A stretch of DNA of 64,000 nucleotides from JBBRHQ01 sp963725315 (GTDB lineage: Bacteria > Actinomycetota > Thermoleophilia > Solirubrobacterales > 70-9), in contig CAVRYA010000005.1 of the NCBI GenBank assembly GCA_963725315.1, positions 1 to 64,000 on the forward strand, in the 5' to 3' direction. Below the pieces are notes generated by a model that was not told the DNA's origin, ran no database searches, and saw nothing but the letters and a program-made list of their open reading frames with translations. A program made the translations under genes and the position numbers. Shown here in pieces: positions 30,985 through 40,611 of this stretch. Positions within the stretch are counted from its first letter, which is position 1. Each line of letters starts with the position of its first letter.

Positions 30985-31401
30985 TCAGTAATCGCCCGGA
31001 TCGGGCCGGCGGCGCTCGCGCTTGCGGGCCGAGGCTCGCCGCTTCTGTTCGCGCCGCCGCTCCCGGGCGGCGCGGCTCGGGCCGGTCTTTCGCCTCGGCT
31101 TCGGCGTCGCGATCGCCTCGCGCAGCTTCGCCCCCAACCGCTCCAGGGCGAGCTGCCGGTTGCGGGCCTGGCTGCGGGCGTCCTGGGCGACCGCGATCAC
31201 CCGCCGCCCGTGGCGCTGCCGCAGCCGGGCCCGTTGCTGCGGTGAGAGGCTGGCCGAGGCCTCGACGTCGAAGGCCGCCTCGATCCGCGAGGCGGTGACG
31301 TTGGCGTGTTGCCCCCCCGGTCCGGATGAGCGGCTCGCCCGCAGCTCGATCTCGCTGATCGGGATCGCCAGGCGGTGGTTGACCCGGAGCCGGTCCGCCA
31401 C
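30985..31401 (-). CDS. arfB: peptidyl-tRNA hydrolase ArfB (ribosome rescue)
   Basis: ArfB enters stalled ribosomes and releases the nascent chain. The 138-residue product has the catalytic GGQ in SRSSGPGGQHANVTAS (GGQ at 29-31) and the basic tail KTGPSRAARERRREQKRRAS, which sits in the empty mRNA channel in known homologues. The start GTG at 31401 has GGGAGG about 7 bases upstream, inside the end of the preceding TauE gene, whose stop lies just before. This suggests translational coupling to the transporter genes. Confidence 0.9.
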   Translation of the reverse strand: MADRLRVNHRLAIPISEIELRASRSSGPGGQHANVTASRIEAAFDVEASASLSPQQRARLRQRHGRRVIAVAQDARSQARNRQLALERLGAKLREAIATPKPRRKTGPSRAARERRREQKRRASARKRERRRPDPGDY

Positions 31402-31403
31402 CG

Positions 31404-31787
31404 CTATCCCTCCCCGGGGCCCGCCGTTCGCAGCGCCCGCCGGGTGAGCTGCACGGCGAAGAACAGCGCCAGGGCGGCGAAGGCCAGCTTCAGCGCCCGC
31501 TCGGGGATGGAGTTGGCGAGGACCACCCCTGCGAGGACGCCGAGCGGCGAGAGGATCCCGATCACGAGCGCATCGCCGAGCCGCACGTTTCCGTAGCCGT
31601 ACTGGCGGTAGGCGCCGACCAGGGCGACGATGACGATCATCAGCAGCGAGGTCGACTCCGCCCGGACCTGCCCCAGGTCGAGGAAGATCGTCATCGCGGG
31701 GACGAAGAGGATTCCCCCGCCGACCCCGACCAGCCCCCCGGCGAGCCCGCCGGCGACGGCGAGCGCCGCGGCCAGCAGCTCGCTCAC
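31404..31787 (-). CDS. half-size TauE/SafE family membrane protein
   Basis: TauE/SafE proteins export sulfite or organosulfonates, and usually have two repeats in about 250 residues. This one is 127 residues with about four helices. It carries the repeat motif GGLAGGLVGVGGGILFVPAM, then TSLLMIVIVALVGAYRQYGY. Its ATG overlaps the stop of the next TauE-like gene by four bases (ATGA), so the two are likely made together. The pair probably forms a heterodimer equal to one full-length transporter. The substrate is unknown. Confidence 0.85.
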   Translation of the reverse strand: MSELLAAALAVAGGLAGGLVGVGGGILFVPAMTIFLDLGQVRAESTSLLMIVIVALVGAYRQYGYGNVRLGDALVIGILSPLGVLAGVVLANSIPERALKLAFAALALFFAVQLTRRALRTAGPGEG

Positions 31788-32143
31788 GAGAGGACCAGCT
31801 CGATCGCGACGGCGACCAGCAGGATGGCGAACAGGAGCGACACCGCGCGCTGGGGGATCCGCTGCTGCAGCGCCGTGCCGGCGAGGACTCCGCCGATTGC
31901 GGGGACCGCCAGCCAGAGTCCGGTGCCCAGCTCGACATTGCCGTAGATCCCGCCCTGGGCGAGGGCGCCGAGGGCGCCCACCAGGACGATCGCGGCCAGG
32001 CTCGTCCCCGTCGCCAGCCGCTCGCCGTAGCCGCCGAGGAGGATCAGCAGGGGAACGATGATCGTGCCGCCGCCGACCCCGAAGAGGCCGCTGAAGACGC
32101 CCGCGGCGGTCCCTATCCCGGCCAGCTTCAGCGTCTTCGGTGA
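31784..32143 (-). CDS. half-size TauE/SafE family membrane protein (partner)
   Basis: This 119-residue protein carries the motif GVFSGLFGVGGGTIIVPLLI, then GERLATGTSLAAIVLVGALG and a hydrophobic end QRAVSLLFAILLVAVAIELV. It is the other half of the split transporter with the gene at 31404-31787. GTG 32143 is preferred as start because the longer start (32182) would overlap the divergent trehalose-phosphatase gene at 32166. The gap to that gene is only about 22 bases and must contain both starts. Confidence 0.8.
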   Translation of the reverse strand, partial: SPKTLKLAGIGTAAGVFSGLFGVGGGTIIVPLLILLGGYGERLATGTSLAAIVLVGALGALAQGGIYGNVELGTGLWLAVPAIGGVLAGTALQQRIPQRAVSLLFAILLVAVAIELVLS

Positions 32144-32165
32144 CACGGCGGCGATACTAGAGCCG

Positions 32166-32981
32166 ATGCCGACCGACTCCACCGCAGGGCGCGCCGAGGC
32201 GCTGCTCGCTCCGCTGCGAGCCGATCCGGCTCAGGCGGCGATCCTCACCGATGTCGATGGAACCCTGGCGGCGATCGTCGAGCGCCCCGAGCAGACGTCG
32301 GTCCCCGAAGCAGCGCAGGAGGCACTTGCCCGCCTCAGCCGCCGCTTCGGAGTGGTCGGCGCCGTCTCCGGCCGTCGCGCCGCCGTCGCCCGGGAGCTGG
32401 TCGGCGTCGAGGGGATCGCCTATTCGGGGAACCACGGTCTCGAGCTGCTGCCGGCGGACGGCGGAGAGCTGCGGCTCGATCCCTCGCTCGAGGGCCGCGA
32501 GACGGCGGCCGCCGAGCACCTTGCCGCGCTTGACTCCGAGACGCTCCAAGCGGTCGGGCTGCGGGTCGAGGACAAGGGCCCGATCCAGGCGCTCCATTGG
32601 CGCGGCGCTGCCGACGAGGGCGCCGCGGAGGCCCGGGCGGAGGAGATCGCCGCCGGCGCCGCGGCCGCCGGCCTGGAGCCGCACTGGGGTCGCAAGGTGC
32701 TGGAGCTTCGGCCGACCGGCGGCGGAGGCAAGGGCGCAGCGGCCTCGGCGCTGATCGAGTCGGGCGAGGGGATCACCGCCGCGATCTATGCCGGTGATGA
32801 CCGCACCGACCTCGACGCCTTTCGGCGATTGCGCGAGATGCTCGCCGAGGGCCGGCTGGAGCGGGTGGTCTGCGTCGGGGTCGTCTCGGCCGAGGGCCCG
32901 GCCGAGATCCGCGAGGAGGCCGACCTGACGCTCGCCGGCCCCGAGCAGTGGATCGAGATCCTTCGCGACCTCGGAGACTGA
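32166..32981 (+). CDS. otsB: trehalose-6-phosphate phosphatase
   Basis: OtsB removes phosphate from trehalose 6-phosphate to give trehalose, an osmolyte and cell-wall sugar. It is a HAD hydrolase of 271 residues. The nucleophile motif ILTDVDGTLAAI is near residue 29, followed by VVGAVSGRRAAVARELVG, the YSGNHGLEL block typical of the family, and the metal motif YAGDDRTDLDAF near 210. No trehalose-phosphate synthase (otsA) is seen next to it. The ATG at 32166 is the first in frame before the conserved part. Confidence 0.92.
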   Translation: MPTDSTAGRAEALLAPLRADPAQAAILTDVDGTLAAIVERPEQTSVPEAAQEALARLSRRFGVVGAVSGRRAAVARELVGVEGIAYSGNHGLELLPADGGELRLDPSLEGRETAAAEHLAALDSETLQAVGLRVEDKGPIQALHWRGAADEGAAEARAEEIAAGAAAAGLEPHWGRKVLELRPTGGGGKGAAASALIESGEGITAAIYAGDDRTDLDAFRRLREMLAEGRLERVVCVGVVSAEGPAEIREEADLTLAGPEQWIEILRDLGD

Positions 32982-32986
32982 CGCCG

Positions 32987-33529
32987 GTGCCGTTCACCGA
33001 CCTGCTGCGCACCACCGTGCTCCTCGCCGGCGCCGAGGCGACCGTCCTGGGAGCGATCACCGCGATCGCCGCCGCCCGCTCCGACGACACCCGGACGATC
33101 ACCGTGGCCGCAGTCTGGTGGGGCATCTCGGTCGTGGTCGGCCTCTATCTGGGCCGGCCCCAGCGCGCCGCCGACGGCGTCCGCGACGCTCTCGCCGCGG
33201 CGCGGACGGCGACCTCTCTGCCTGCCGAGTCGCCCTCGCGCATCGCGCTGGCCCGGCTCTGGCCGATCGGGGCGACGGCGGTGATCGCCGGCGGCCTCGG
33301 GCTCTTCTTTCCAGGGGTCGCCGCGATCGGCGCCGGCTACGCGCTGCTGGTCGCGCTCGCCTGGCGCACCCGCGAGGCAGCGGTGCTGGGAGTCGAGCAG
33401 CGGGACGGCACCCGCTTCTACGTCGAGCCGACCTCGGCCTTCAGCCCGGTGGTGCTGGTCAGGACTCCCGGCCTCGGCCGCGAGCGGACGCCTGCGGGGC
33501 ATCCTCCTCCGCCCTCCCCGGCGGGGTGA
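32987..33529 (+). CDS. small membrane protein of unknown function
   Basis: I do not recognise the family. The 180-residue product has about four predicted membrane segments: LLAGAEATVLGAITAIAA, TVAAVWWGISVVVGLYLG, IGATAVIAGGLGLFFPGV and IGAGYALLVALAW. A soluble part follows with RDGTRFYVEPTSAFSPVVLV. The GTG at 32987 lies only 5 bases after the otsB stop, with GGAG inside that gene's end, so it is likely co-transcribed with otsB. Confidence 0.7.
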   Translation: MPFTDLLRTTVLLAGAEATVLGAITAIAAARSDDTRTITVAAVWWGISVVVGLYLGRPQRAADGVRDALAAARTATSLPAESPSRIALARLWPIGATAVIAGGLGLFFPGVAAIGAGYALLVALAWRTREAAVLGVEQRDGTRFYVEPTSAFSPVVLVRTPGLGRERTPAGHPPPPSPAG

Positions 33530-33574
33530 GGTGCCCGACCGCAGGTCCTCGCCGCATCCAGCGGCGAGGGAGGT

Positions 33575-35308
33575 TCACCGCCGGGCGCGCTTGCGCAATG
33601 CCTTGAACTCGCGCCAGCCCCTGGTGTTCGCCACCTGCTCGGGGCTGAGCCAGGCGCGCCGGGCGGTGGCGACGGCGTAGGAGATGTTGCCGAGCGTGTC
33701 GACCCCGTGGGCGTCGGTGTTGAGGACGATCATCGCCCCGGCCTCGGCGGCGAGGCGAGCGTGCTGCTCGGAGAGGTCGCGGCGGTTCGGGTTGCCGTTG
33801 ATCTCGAGCATCGTCCCCGTGCGGGCCGCCGCCTCGGCGACCGCCTCGACGTCGACCGGGTAGGCGGGGCGGCGCAGCAGCAGGCGGCCGGTGAGGTGGC
33901 CGATGCAGTCGACCAGCGGGTTCTCGATCGCCGCCAGCAGCCGCCCGGTCATCTCCCTGGAGTCCTCGCTGAAGGAGGTGTGGACGCTGGCGATCACCCA
34001 GTCGAGCGCGGCTAGGAGGTCCTCGGGGTAGTCGAGCGCACCGTCGGTGCCGATGTTGACCTCGGAGCCCGCGAGGAGGCGGAAGCCGCGCTTTCCCTGA
34101 TTCCACTCCCTGATCTCGCCGATCCGCTTCCAGAGGCGCTCGCCTGTGACGTGATCGCCGAACCCATGGGTCGCCGAGTGGTCGGTGATCGCCATGTAGG
34201 AGTAGCCGCGGGCGCGGCCGGCCTCCCCCATCTCCGCCAGGGTGTTGCGCCCGTCGGAGAGGGTCGTGTGACAGTGCAGCTCGCCGCGGACGTCGCCCAC
34301 CTGGACCAGCTCGGGTAGCGCCTTCTCCCGCGCCGCGCGCAGCTCCCCCCGGTCCTCGCGCAGCTCCGGCTCGATGTAGGCATAGCCGAGGCGCTCGTAG
34401 ACCTCGGCCTCGCTTCCGCAGAGGGTGACGCGCCCGGTCTCGACCTCGGTTATCCCGTGCTCGGAGACCGAGAGGCCTCTGGCGACGGCGTCCTCGCGAA
34501 GCGCGACGTTGTGCGCCGCCGAGCCGGTGAAGTGCTGCAGCAGGTTGCCGAATGCCTCCGGGGCGACGATGCGCAGGTCGACCGAGACGCCGTTGTGCGT
34601 CTGGGCGCGGACCCCGTTGGGCCCCGGAGTGCCGGCGGCGGCTATCAGGGGGTGCCCGGCGAGGTGGCGCGAGAGCTGCTCGGGCTCCTCGGCGGTGGCG
34701 ATCAGGTCGATGTCCTTGCAGGTCTCGGCCCAGCGCCGCACCGACCCCGCGACCTCGACCTCGATCGCGGCCGGATGCGAGCGCAGCGAGGAGGCCAGCT
34801 CCTCGGCGATCGGGCGCACAGCCGAGAGCAGCAGGCGGCCGGAGGGCGCCTCGGCGTCGGCGAGGGTCTCGAGCGAGGCGAGGATGTTCTCCTCGACCTT
34901 CGGCCCGAGCCCCTTGAGGCCGCGGATCCTCTGCGCCTCGGCGGCGGCCCGCAGGTCCTCCAGGGAGCAGACGTCGAGCTCGTCGTAGAGGCGGCGGGCG
35001 GTCTTCGCCCCGAGGTGCGGGACCCTGGTCACCTCGATCAGGGTCGGCGGGAACTTGGCCCGCAGCCTCTCCGCGGAGGGGATGTCGCCGGTCTCCAGCA
35101 GCGTCAGGATCTTCCCCTCCAGCGTCTTGCCGACGCCCGGGAGCCCCGTCGCCTTGCCCGCCCGGGCCAGCTCGGCGACCGAGACGGGGCTCTCCCGGAT
35201 CGCCCGGGCGGCGTTGGAGTAGGCGAGCACCCGGTACTTGACGGCGCCGTCCAGCTCGTAGAGCACCGCGAGCTCGTCGAAGGCCGCGGCGATCTCGGCG
35301 TTGGTCAT
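33575..35308 (-). CDS. polX: DNA polymerase X with C-terminal PHP domain
   Basis: Bacterial PolX acts in base excision and gap repair. The N-terminal helix-hairpin-helix region shows TGLPGVGKTLEGKI and IRGLKGLGPKVEENI. The polymerase nucleotidyl-transfer motif is AGSVRRWAETCKDIDLI. The C-terminal PHP domain, a 3'-5' exonuclease or phosphoesterase, has ELHCHTTLSDGRNTL, YMAITDHSATHGFG and a metal-binding NTDAHGVDTLG. The frame is clean at 577 residues, the normal length. ATG 35308 is preferred to a TTG three codons earlier. Confidence 0.94.
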   Translation of the reverse strand: MTNAEIAAAFDELAVLYELDGAVKYRVLAYSNAARAIRESPVSVAELARAGKATGLPGVGKTLEGKILTLLETGDIPSAERLRAKFPPTLIEVTRVPHLGAKTARRLYDELDVCSLEDLRAAAEAQRIRGLKGLGPKVEENILASLETLADAEAPSGRLLLSAVRPIAEELASSLRSHPAAIEVEVAGSVRRWAETCKDIDLIATAEEPEQLSRHLAGHPLIAAAGTPGPNGVRAQTHNGVSVDLRIVAPEAFGNLLQHFTGSAAHNVALREDAVARGLSVSEHGITEVETGRVTLCGSEAEVYERLGYAYIEPELREDRGELRAAREKALPELVQVGDVRGELHCHTTLSDGRNTLAEMGEAGRARGYSYMAITDHSATHGFGDHVTGERLWKRIGEIREWNQGKRGFRLLAGSEVNIGTDGALDYPEDLLAALDWVIASVHTSFSEDSREMTGRLLAAIENPLVDCIGHLTGRLLLRRPAYPVDVEAVAEAAARTGTMLEINGNPNRRDLSEQHARLAAEAGAMIVLNTDAHGVDTLGNISYAVATARRAWLSPEQVANTRGWREFKALRKRARR

Positions 35309-35391
35309 TCGATTCAAGCTACTTACGTTTGCGTTCCGGGGCCGGGGACCCGCGCCGGCCTGCCGATGGCGAGTGGCCTAGGGTTCCGGCG

Positions 35392-36099
35392 GTGGCGGCC
35401 GTCTGGCTGGTGCTCCCGACCTACAACGAGGCGGCCAACGTCGAGTCCGTGGTCGCTGAGGCGCTTGAGTTCCTGCCGCCTTCGCGGCGGGTGCTGATCG
35501 TCGATGACTCCAGCCCCGACGGGACCGGGGAGATCGCTGACCGGCTCGCGGCCGAGAGTGACGACGTCGAGGTGCTGCATCGCGGGCGCAAGGAGGGCCT
35601 GGGGCCTGCCTACATCGCCGGCTTTCGCCGGGCCCTCGCCGGGGGCGCCGAGCTGGTGCTCGAGATGGACGCCGACTTCTCCCACTCCCCGACCGACCTG
35701 CCCCGCCTGCTCGATGCCGCCCGGGATGCCGACCTGGTGATCGGCTCCCGCTACGTCCTCGGCGGGGGCGTCGCCGAATGGGGAGCGCTGCGCAGGGTGA
35801 TCAGCCGCGGCGGCAGCGTCTACGCACGGGGGGTGCTGGGGGTCGCCGTCCACGACCTGACCGGCGGCTTCAAGTGCTTTCGCCGCGAGGTACTGGAGGC
35901 GATCGACCTCGGCTCGATCCAGTCGCGCGGGTACGCCTTCCAGGTCGAGACGACCTACCGCGCGATCCGCGCCGGCTTCCGGGTGGTCGAGGTGCCGATC
36001 ACCTTCCGCGACCGCCGAGTCGGCGCCTCGAAGATGAGCCGGGGTATCGTTGCCGAGGCGATCTGGAAGGTGCCGGCGATGCGTTTCCGGCGCCTCTAG
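35392..36099 (+). CDS. polyprenol-phosphate mannosyltransferase (dolichol-phosphate mannose synthase type)
   Basis: This family-2 glycosyltransferase charges a polyprenol carrier with mannose from GDP-mannose, supplying lipid-linked sugar to GT39-type membrane enzymes. The 235-residue product has LVLPTYNEAANVESVV, VLIVDDSSPDGTGEIAD, then LEMDADFSHSPTDLPRLL (metal site DAD), GSRYVLGG, LTGGFKCFRREVLEAI and VEVPITFRDRRVGASKMS, which is the full set for this family. No C-terminal membrane domain is fused. GTG 35392 starts immediately before the first motif. Confidence 0.88.
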   Translation: MAAVWLVLPTYNEAANVESVVAEALEFLPPSRRVLIVDDSSPDGTGEIADRLAAESDDVEVLHRGRKEGLGPAYIAGFRRALAGGAELVLEMDADFSHSPTDLPRLLDAARDADLVIGSRYVLGGGVAEWGALRRVISRGGSVYARGVLGVAVHDLTGGFKCFRREVLEAIDLGSIQSRGYAFQVETTYRAIRAGFRVVEVPITFRDRRVGASKMSRGIVAEAIWKVPAMRFRRL

Positions 36100-36106
36100 G
36101 CTTCGC

Positions 36107-36123
36107 TATACTTTCTGAAGTAT
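36107..36123 (+). promoter_or_regulatory. -10 element overlapping an inverted repeat before trxA
   Basis: TATACT at 36107-36112 is a good -10 element, 49 bases before the thioredoxin start. It overlaps a perfect inverted repeat, ATACTT-4-AAGTAT (36108-36123). A TTTCCG 17 bases upstream is only a weak -35. The repeat could be an operator that blocks the promoter. Confidence 0.45.
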
Positions 36124-36160
36124 TGAACCAGTCAACGGCGACCACAGGAGACCGATAGCT

Positions 36161-36487
36161 GTGTCAGGCAAGCTCGATGACGTGACCGATGCGACCTTCC
36201 AGGCCGACGTACTCGAGGCCGACGGCCCGGTGCTGGTCGATTTCTGGGCGCCCTGGTGCGGTCCCTGCCGCGTCGTCCACCCGATCCTCGAGGAGATGGA
36301 CGCCGAGCGCGACGACCTGACCATCCTCAGCCTCAACGTGGACGAGAACCAGCAGACCGCAGCGACCTACGAGGTCCTCTCGATCCCGACCCTGATCCTC
36401 TTCAAGGACGGCCAGATCGCCAAGAAGGTGATCGGGGCGATGCCGAAGCGCCGACTCGAGGCAGAGCTGGAGCCGGCGCTGGCCTAG
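36161..36487 (+). CDS. trxA: thioredoxin
   Basis: Thioredoxin is the general cytoplasmic protein-disulfide reductant. The 108-residue product has the active site WAPWCGPCRVV (Cys33 and Cys36), DFWA before it, the cis-proline loop SIPTLILFKDGQ and a normal length. The start is GTG 36161, with GGAG about 11 bases upstream. It appears to be a single gene with its own promoter. Confidence 0.95.
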   Translation: MSGKLDDVTDATFQADVLEADGPVLVDFWAPWCGPCRVVHPILEEMDAERDDLTILSLNVDENQQTAATYEVLSIPTLILFKDGQIAKKVIGAMPKRRLEAELEPALA

Positions 36488-36529
36488 CCTGAGCGGCTGA
36501 CGCGCGATCACTCAGCTCGCGGCCGTCGA

Positions 36530-39500
36530 TCACGGCTCGAGCCCCATCGCCACCAGCGTCGCCGTCGTAGGAGACGGCGCTCGCCAGCACCTCGCCGGCG
36601 AGGTAGGCCTGATGCTCGCGGGCCGCTTCGAGAAGCTCCCCGTCACCGGCCAGGGTGAGCTCGATCCGGTCGGTGACCTCGAGCCCGGCGTCGCGCCGGG
36701 CGTTCTGCACGGCGTGGACGATCTCCCGCGCCAGGCCCTCGCGGCGAAGCTCGTCGTCGAGCTCGAGCTGCAGGCCGACGGCGTGGCCGGCCTCTGACTC
36801 GACCTCGTAGCCCTCGAGCGGCTCGCAGGGCGAGGATCACGTCCTCCGCCCCGAGGGTGTGGTCGCGCCCGTCGAGGTTGACGCCGAACTCGCCGCCGCT
36901 CTCGATCGCCCGCGGCGACGTGGGCGGCGTCGAGCGCCGCGACCGCCGCCGCCACCTGCGGCATCTGCTTGCCGAAGCGCGGCCCGAGGCTGCGGTAGTT
37001 GGGCTTGACGGTGTAGGTGACCAGCTCCGCCTCCTCGGCGACGAACTCGAGCTGCTTGACGTTGAGCTCGCGTCTCGATCAGCGCGGCGCGGGCGGCGAT
37101 CGCCTCGCGCTCGGCGTCGGCGGCGACGATCACCGCCCTGCGCAGCGGCTGGCGCACCTTGACCTTGGCCTGGGCGCGGGCGGCGCGGCCGAGCTCGACG
37201 GTGCGGCGCACCGCCGCGATCGCCGCCTCCAGCTCCGGGTCGGCCAGCTCCGGGTCGGGCTGCGGGGAAGTCGCGCAGGTGGACCGAGTCGGGAAGCTCG
37301 CCGAAGTCGCCGACCTCGCCCCCGGCGAGGTTGGCGTGGATCTCGTCGGCGAGGAAGGGGATGAACGGCGCCAGCAGCGCCACCGTCTCCAGCAGGCAGT
37401 GGCGCAGGGTCGCGAAGGCCGCCCGGTCGCCCTCCCAGAAGCGGCGCCGGGAGAGGCGCACGTACCAGTTGGAGAGGTCCTCGACGTAATCCGCGATCGC
37501 CCCGCCGGCGCCGCGGTGCAGTCGAAGTCGTCCATCCGCTCGATCACCGTCGCCGACCGTCGACTGCAGCCGGGAGAGGATCCAGCGATCGAGGTCACTG
37601 CCCGCCGCTTCCTCCGCTTCGCGTCCGGGAGCGGCGGGGTTGCTGGGGCGTCCCGCCGAAGTCCTCCGGCCTCAGGCCCTCGGCGTTCGCGTAGAGCACC
37701 CAGAACGAGTAGGTGTTCCAGAGCGTCAGCATGAACTGGCGCACCGACTCGCCGACGGTGTCGACGGAGAAGCGATAGCCGGACCACGGCTGCTGGGCGG
37801 TCAGGTAGTACCAGCGGAAGGCGTCGGCGCCGTGGGCGGAGATCACGTCCCAGGGCTCGACCACGTTGCCGCGGCTCTTCGACATCTTCTGCCCTTCGGG
37901 GTCGAGGATCAGGCCGAGGCAGACGCAGTTGCGGTAGCTGGAGGTGTCGAAGAGCAGCGTCGACTCGGCCAGCAGGGTGTAGAACCAGCCGCGGGTCTGG
38001 TCGATCGCCTCGCAGATGAAGTCGGCCGGGAAGCGCTGCTCGAAGGTCCTCGACGTTCTCGAACGGGTAGTGGAACTGGGCGAAGGGCATGGCGCCGCTG
38101 TCGTACCAGGTGTCGATCACCGAGGAGACCCGCTCCATCTCGCCGCCGCAGCTCTGACAGCGGAGCCTGACCTCGTCGATGTAGGGGCGGTGGAGGTCGT
38201 CCGGAACCTCGCCGGTCGCCCGCTCGCGCAGGTCCGCCATCGAGCCGGCGCAGAAGCGCTCCTCGCACCCCTCCCCGCCGCACTCCCAGATCGGCAGCGG
38301 CGTGCCCCAGTAGCGGTCCCGGGAGAGCGCCCAGTCGACGTTGTTCTCGAGCCACTTGCCGAAGCGGCCCGTCGCGGATGTGCTCGGGGTGCCAGCCGAT
38401 CTCGCGGTTGTTGGCGAGCAGCTCCTCGCGGGCCTCCGAGGTGCGCACGTACCAGCTCGACATGGCGTAGTAGAGCAGCGGCGTGCCGCAGCGCCAGCAG
38501 TGCGGGTAGGCGTGCTCGTAGGTGGTGGACGCGGAAGAGCCGGCCGGAGCGCTCCAGCGCCGCGACGATCTCGGGGTCGGCGTCCTTGACGAAGCGCCCC
38601 GCGAACTCGCTGACCCGCTCGTCGAAGGTGCCCTCCAGGGTGACCGGATTCTGCAGGGTCAGCCCGTACTGCTCGCCGAGGCGGAAGTCGTCCTCGCCGA
38701 AGGCGATCGCGGTGTGGACGAGGCCGGTGCCCTTCCTCGGCGGTGACGAAGTCCGCCTCCAGGACGGTGTGGCCCCGGGGCCCGAAGTCGGTGACGTAGT
38801 CGAAGGGCGGCGAGTAGGAGACGCCGGCGAGGCGGGAGCCGGGGAAGGAGTCGAGCACCTCGCTCTGCTCCCCGAGCACGCGCTCGCGCAGCGCCTCGGC
38901 CACCACCAACACCTCGTCCCCCACTCGCGCCCGCACGTAGGTCATCTCCGGATTGACGGCGACGGCGGCGTTGGAGATCAGGGTCCAGGGCGTCGTCGTC
39001 CAGACGAGCAGCGCGTCGCCCTCGGAGAGCGGCCCGCCGGCCCCGACGGGCAGCCGCACGTAGACGCTCGGGTCCTCGACGTCGCGGTAGCCGAGCGCCA
39101 CCTCGTGCGAGGAGAGCGCCGTGCCGCAGCGGGGGCAGTAGGGGACGACCTTGTGCCCCTCGTAGAGGCGACCGTCGTCCCAGAGCCGGCGCAGCGACCA
39201 CCACACGGACTCGATGTAGGACGGCTCGAGGGTGACGTAGGAGTCATCGAGGTCGATCCAGAAGCCGATCCGCTCGGTCAGCCGGTTCCAGTCCTCGACG
39301 TAGGCGAAGACCGACTCGCGGCAGCGCTCGTTGAACTCGGCGATCCCGTAGGCCTCGATCTCCTGCTTGGAGGAGATCCCCAGCTCCTTTTCGACCTCCA
39401 GCTCGACCGGGAGCCCGTGGCAGTCCCAGCCCGCCTTGCGCGGGACGTCGTAGCCGCGCATCGTGCGGTAGCGCGGGTAGACGTCCTTGAACACGCGGGA

Positions 39501-39686
39501 GAACACGTGGTGGGAGCCCGGGCGCCCGTTGGCGGTCGGGGGTCCCTCGTAGAAGCTCCAGACCTCGGCGCCGGCTCGGTTCTCCAGCGAGCGCCGGAAG
39601 ACGTCGGTCTCGCGCCAGCGCTCCAGCACCCGCTCCTCGAGCTCGGGAAAGCGCTGCTTCGCCTCGACCTTGCGGAATCCGGCCAT
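36530..39686 (-). CDS. ileS: isoleucyl-tRNA synthetase, frameshifted in the C-terminal two thirds
   Basis: IleRS charges tRNA-Ile. The first ~310 residues are clean and include the class I nucleotide motif as PTANGRPGSHH (residues 51-60), the block KAGWDCHGLPVELEVEKELG and editing-domain sequence LLVWTTTPWTLISNAAVAV. Beyond about 38740 the frame slips at least ten times, but KMSKS appears as MSKSRGNVVEPWDVI near 37870, with GADAFRWYYLTAQQPWSGYR after it. A tRNA-binding helical part and a C-terminal end ELLEAAREHQAYLAGEVLAS close the protein at 36530. The restored length, over 1000 residues, fits the long actinobacterial/eukaryote-like form. It is essential, so the slips are almost surely errors. 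Confidence 0.92.
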
Positions 39687-39726
39687 CGGCCGCGGAGTCT
39701 ACGAACGGCGCGATACAGTCACGCCG

Positions 39727-40611
39727 ATGCCGGCCTACGACCTCGACGGCAAGGTCGCCCTCGTCACCGGAGCGGCGCGGGGGATCGGCTTCGAGACCGC
39801 TCGCCAGATGCAGCTGCGCGGCGCATCGGTGGCCCTGGTCGATCTCGACGCCGGCGAGGCCGAGGCGGCGGCGCGGCGAATCGGCCGCCGGACGATCGCG
39901 ATCGCCGCCGACGTCAGCGACCGCGAGCAGATCGAGGCGGCCGTGGCCCGCACCGTCGAGGAGCTCGGCGGGCTCGACGTCGCCGTCGCCAACGCGGGCA
40001 TCGCTCCGGAGGTCGGCAGCACGATGGCGATCGGCACGGCCGAGTGGGAGCGGGTGATCGAGGTCAACCTGCTGGGCGTCTGGCGCACCGTCCGGGCAGC
40101 GATGCCCCAGGTGGTCGAGCGCCGGGGGCACCTGGTCCTGGTCGCCTCCGTCTACGCCTTCGTCAACGGGGCGATGCTCAGCTCCTACGCCACGGCGAAG
40201 GCGGGGGTCGAGTCGCTGGGCCGCTCGCTGCGCGCCGAGCTCGCTCCCTACGGCGCCGGCGCCTCGGTCGCCTACTTCGGCTTCATCGACACGAAGATGG
40301 TCCAGGAGGGGTTCTCGCACCCGCTCGCCGAGCGTCTCGAGGAGCATCTGCTGCCGGCGCTCGGGCGGCGGCGCCTGCAGCCCGCCGACGCCGGCCGGGC
40401 GATCGTCGAGGGCGTCGAGGAGCGCAAGGCCCGGATCGTCGCTCCGTCGTGGTGGCGGGTGGTGCAGTCGCTTCGGGGGATCCTCAACCCGCTTCTCGAC
40501 CGTCAGATGGCCGGCAACGAGGAGGTCGCTGCGATCATCCGCGAGGGCGACGCCGACGCGGCCGCCTCGCGGCAGGCCGAGGCGGCGCCGGCCGACGTCG
40601 CCGGCGCCTAG
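39727..40611 (+). CDS. short-chain dehydrogenase/reductase
   Basis: This is an NAD(P)-dependent oxidoreductase of 294 residues with unknown substrate. It has the cofactor motif VTGAARGIGFETA, DVSDREQIEAAVA, the NAG motif VAVANAGIAPE, the catalytic Ser in VLVASVYAFVNG and YATAKAGVESLGRSL (YxxxK). A C-terminal extension of about 50 residues (KARIVAPSWWRVVQSLRGIL) is longer than in basic SDRs and resembles bacterial enzymes of lipid or steroid metabolism. ATG 39727 is chosen since it opens MPAYDLDGKVALVTG. It is divergent from ileS and convergent with, and overlapping by 4 bases, the FAD/Fe-S dehydrogenase. Confidence 0.9.
   Translation: MPAYDLDGKVALVTGAARGIGFETARQMQLRGASVALVDLDAGEAEAAARRIGRRTIAIAADVSDREQIEAAVARTVEELGGLDVAVANAGIAPEVGSTMAIGTAEWERVIEVNLLGVWRTVRAAMPQVVERRGHLVLVASVYAFVNGAMLSSYATAKAGVESLGRSLRAELAPYGAGASVAYFGFIDTKMVQEGFSHPLAERLEEHLLPALGRRRLQPADAGRAIVEGVEERKARIVAPSWWRVVQSLRGILNPLLDRQMAGNEEVAAIIREGDADAAASRQAEAAPADVAGA

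Noticed and set aside
31784..31787. Frameshift splitting one TauE gene
   Set aside because: Each half has its own start, and the overlap is a standard ATGA. The surrounding 12 kb shows no other frame errors, so the split looks real, though reads should confirm it.
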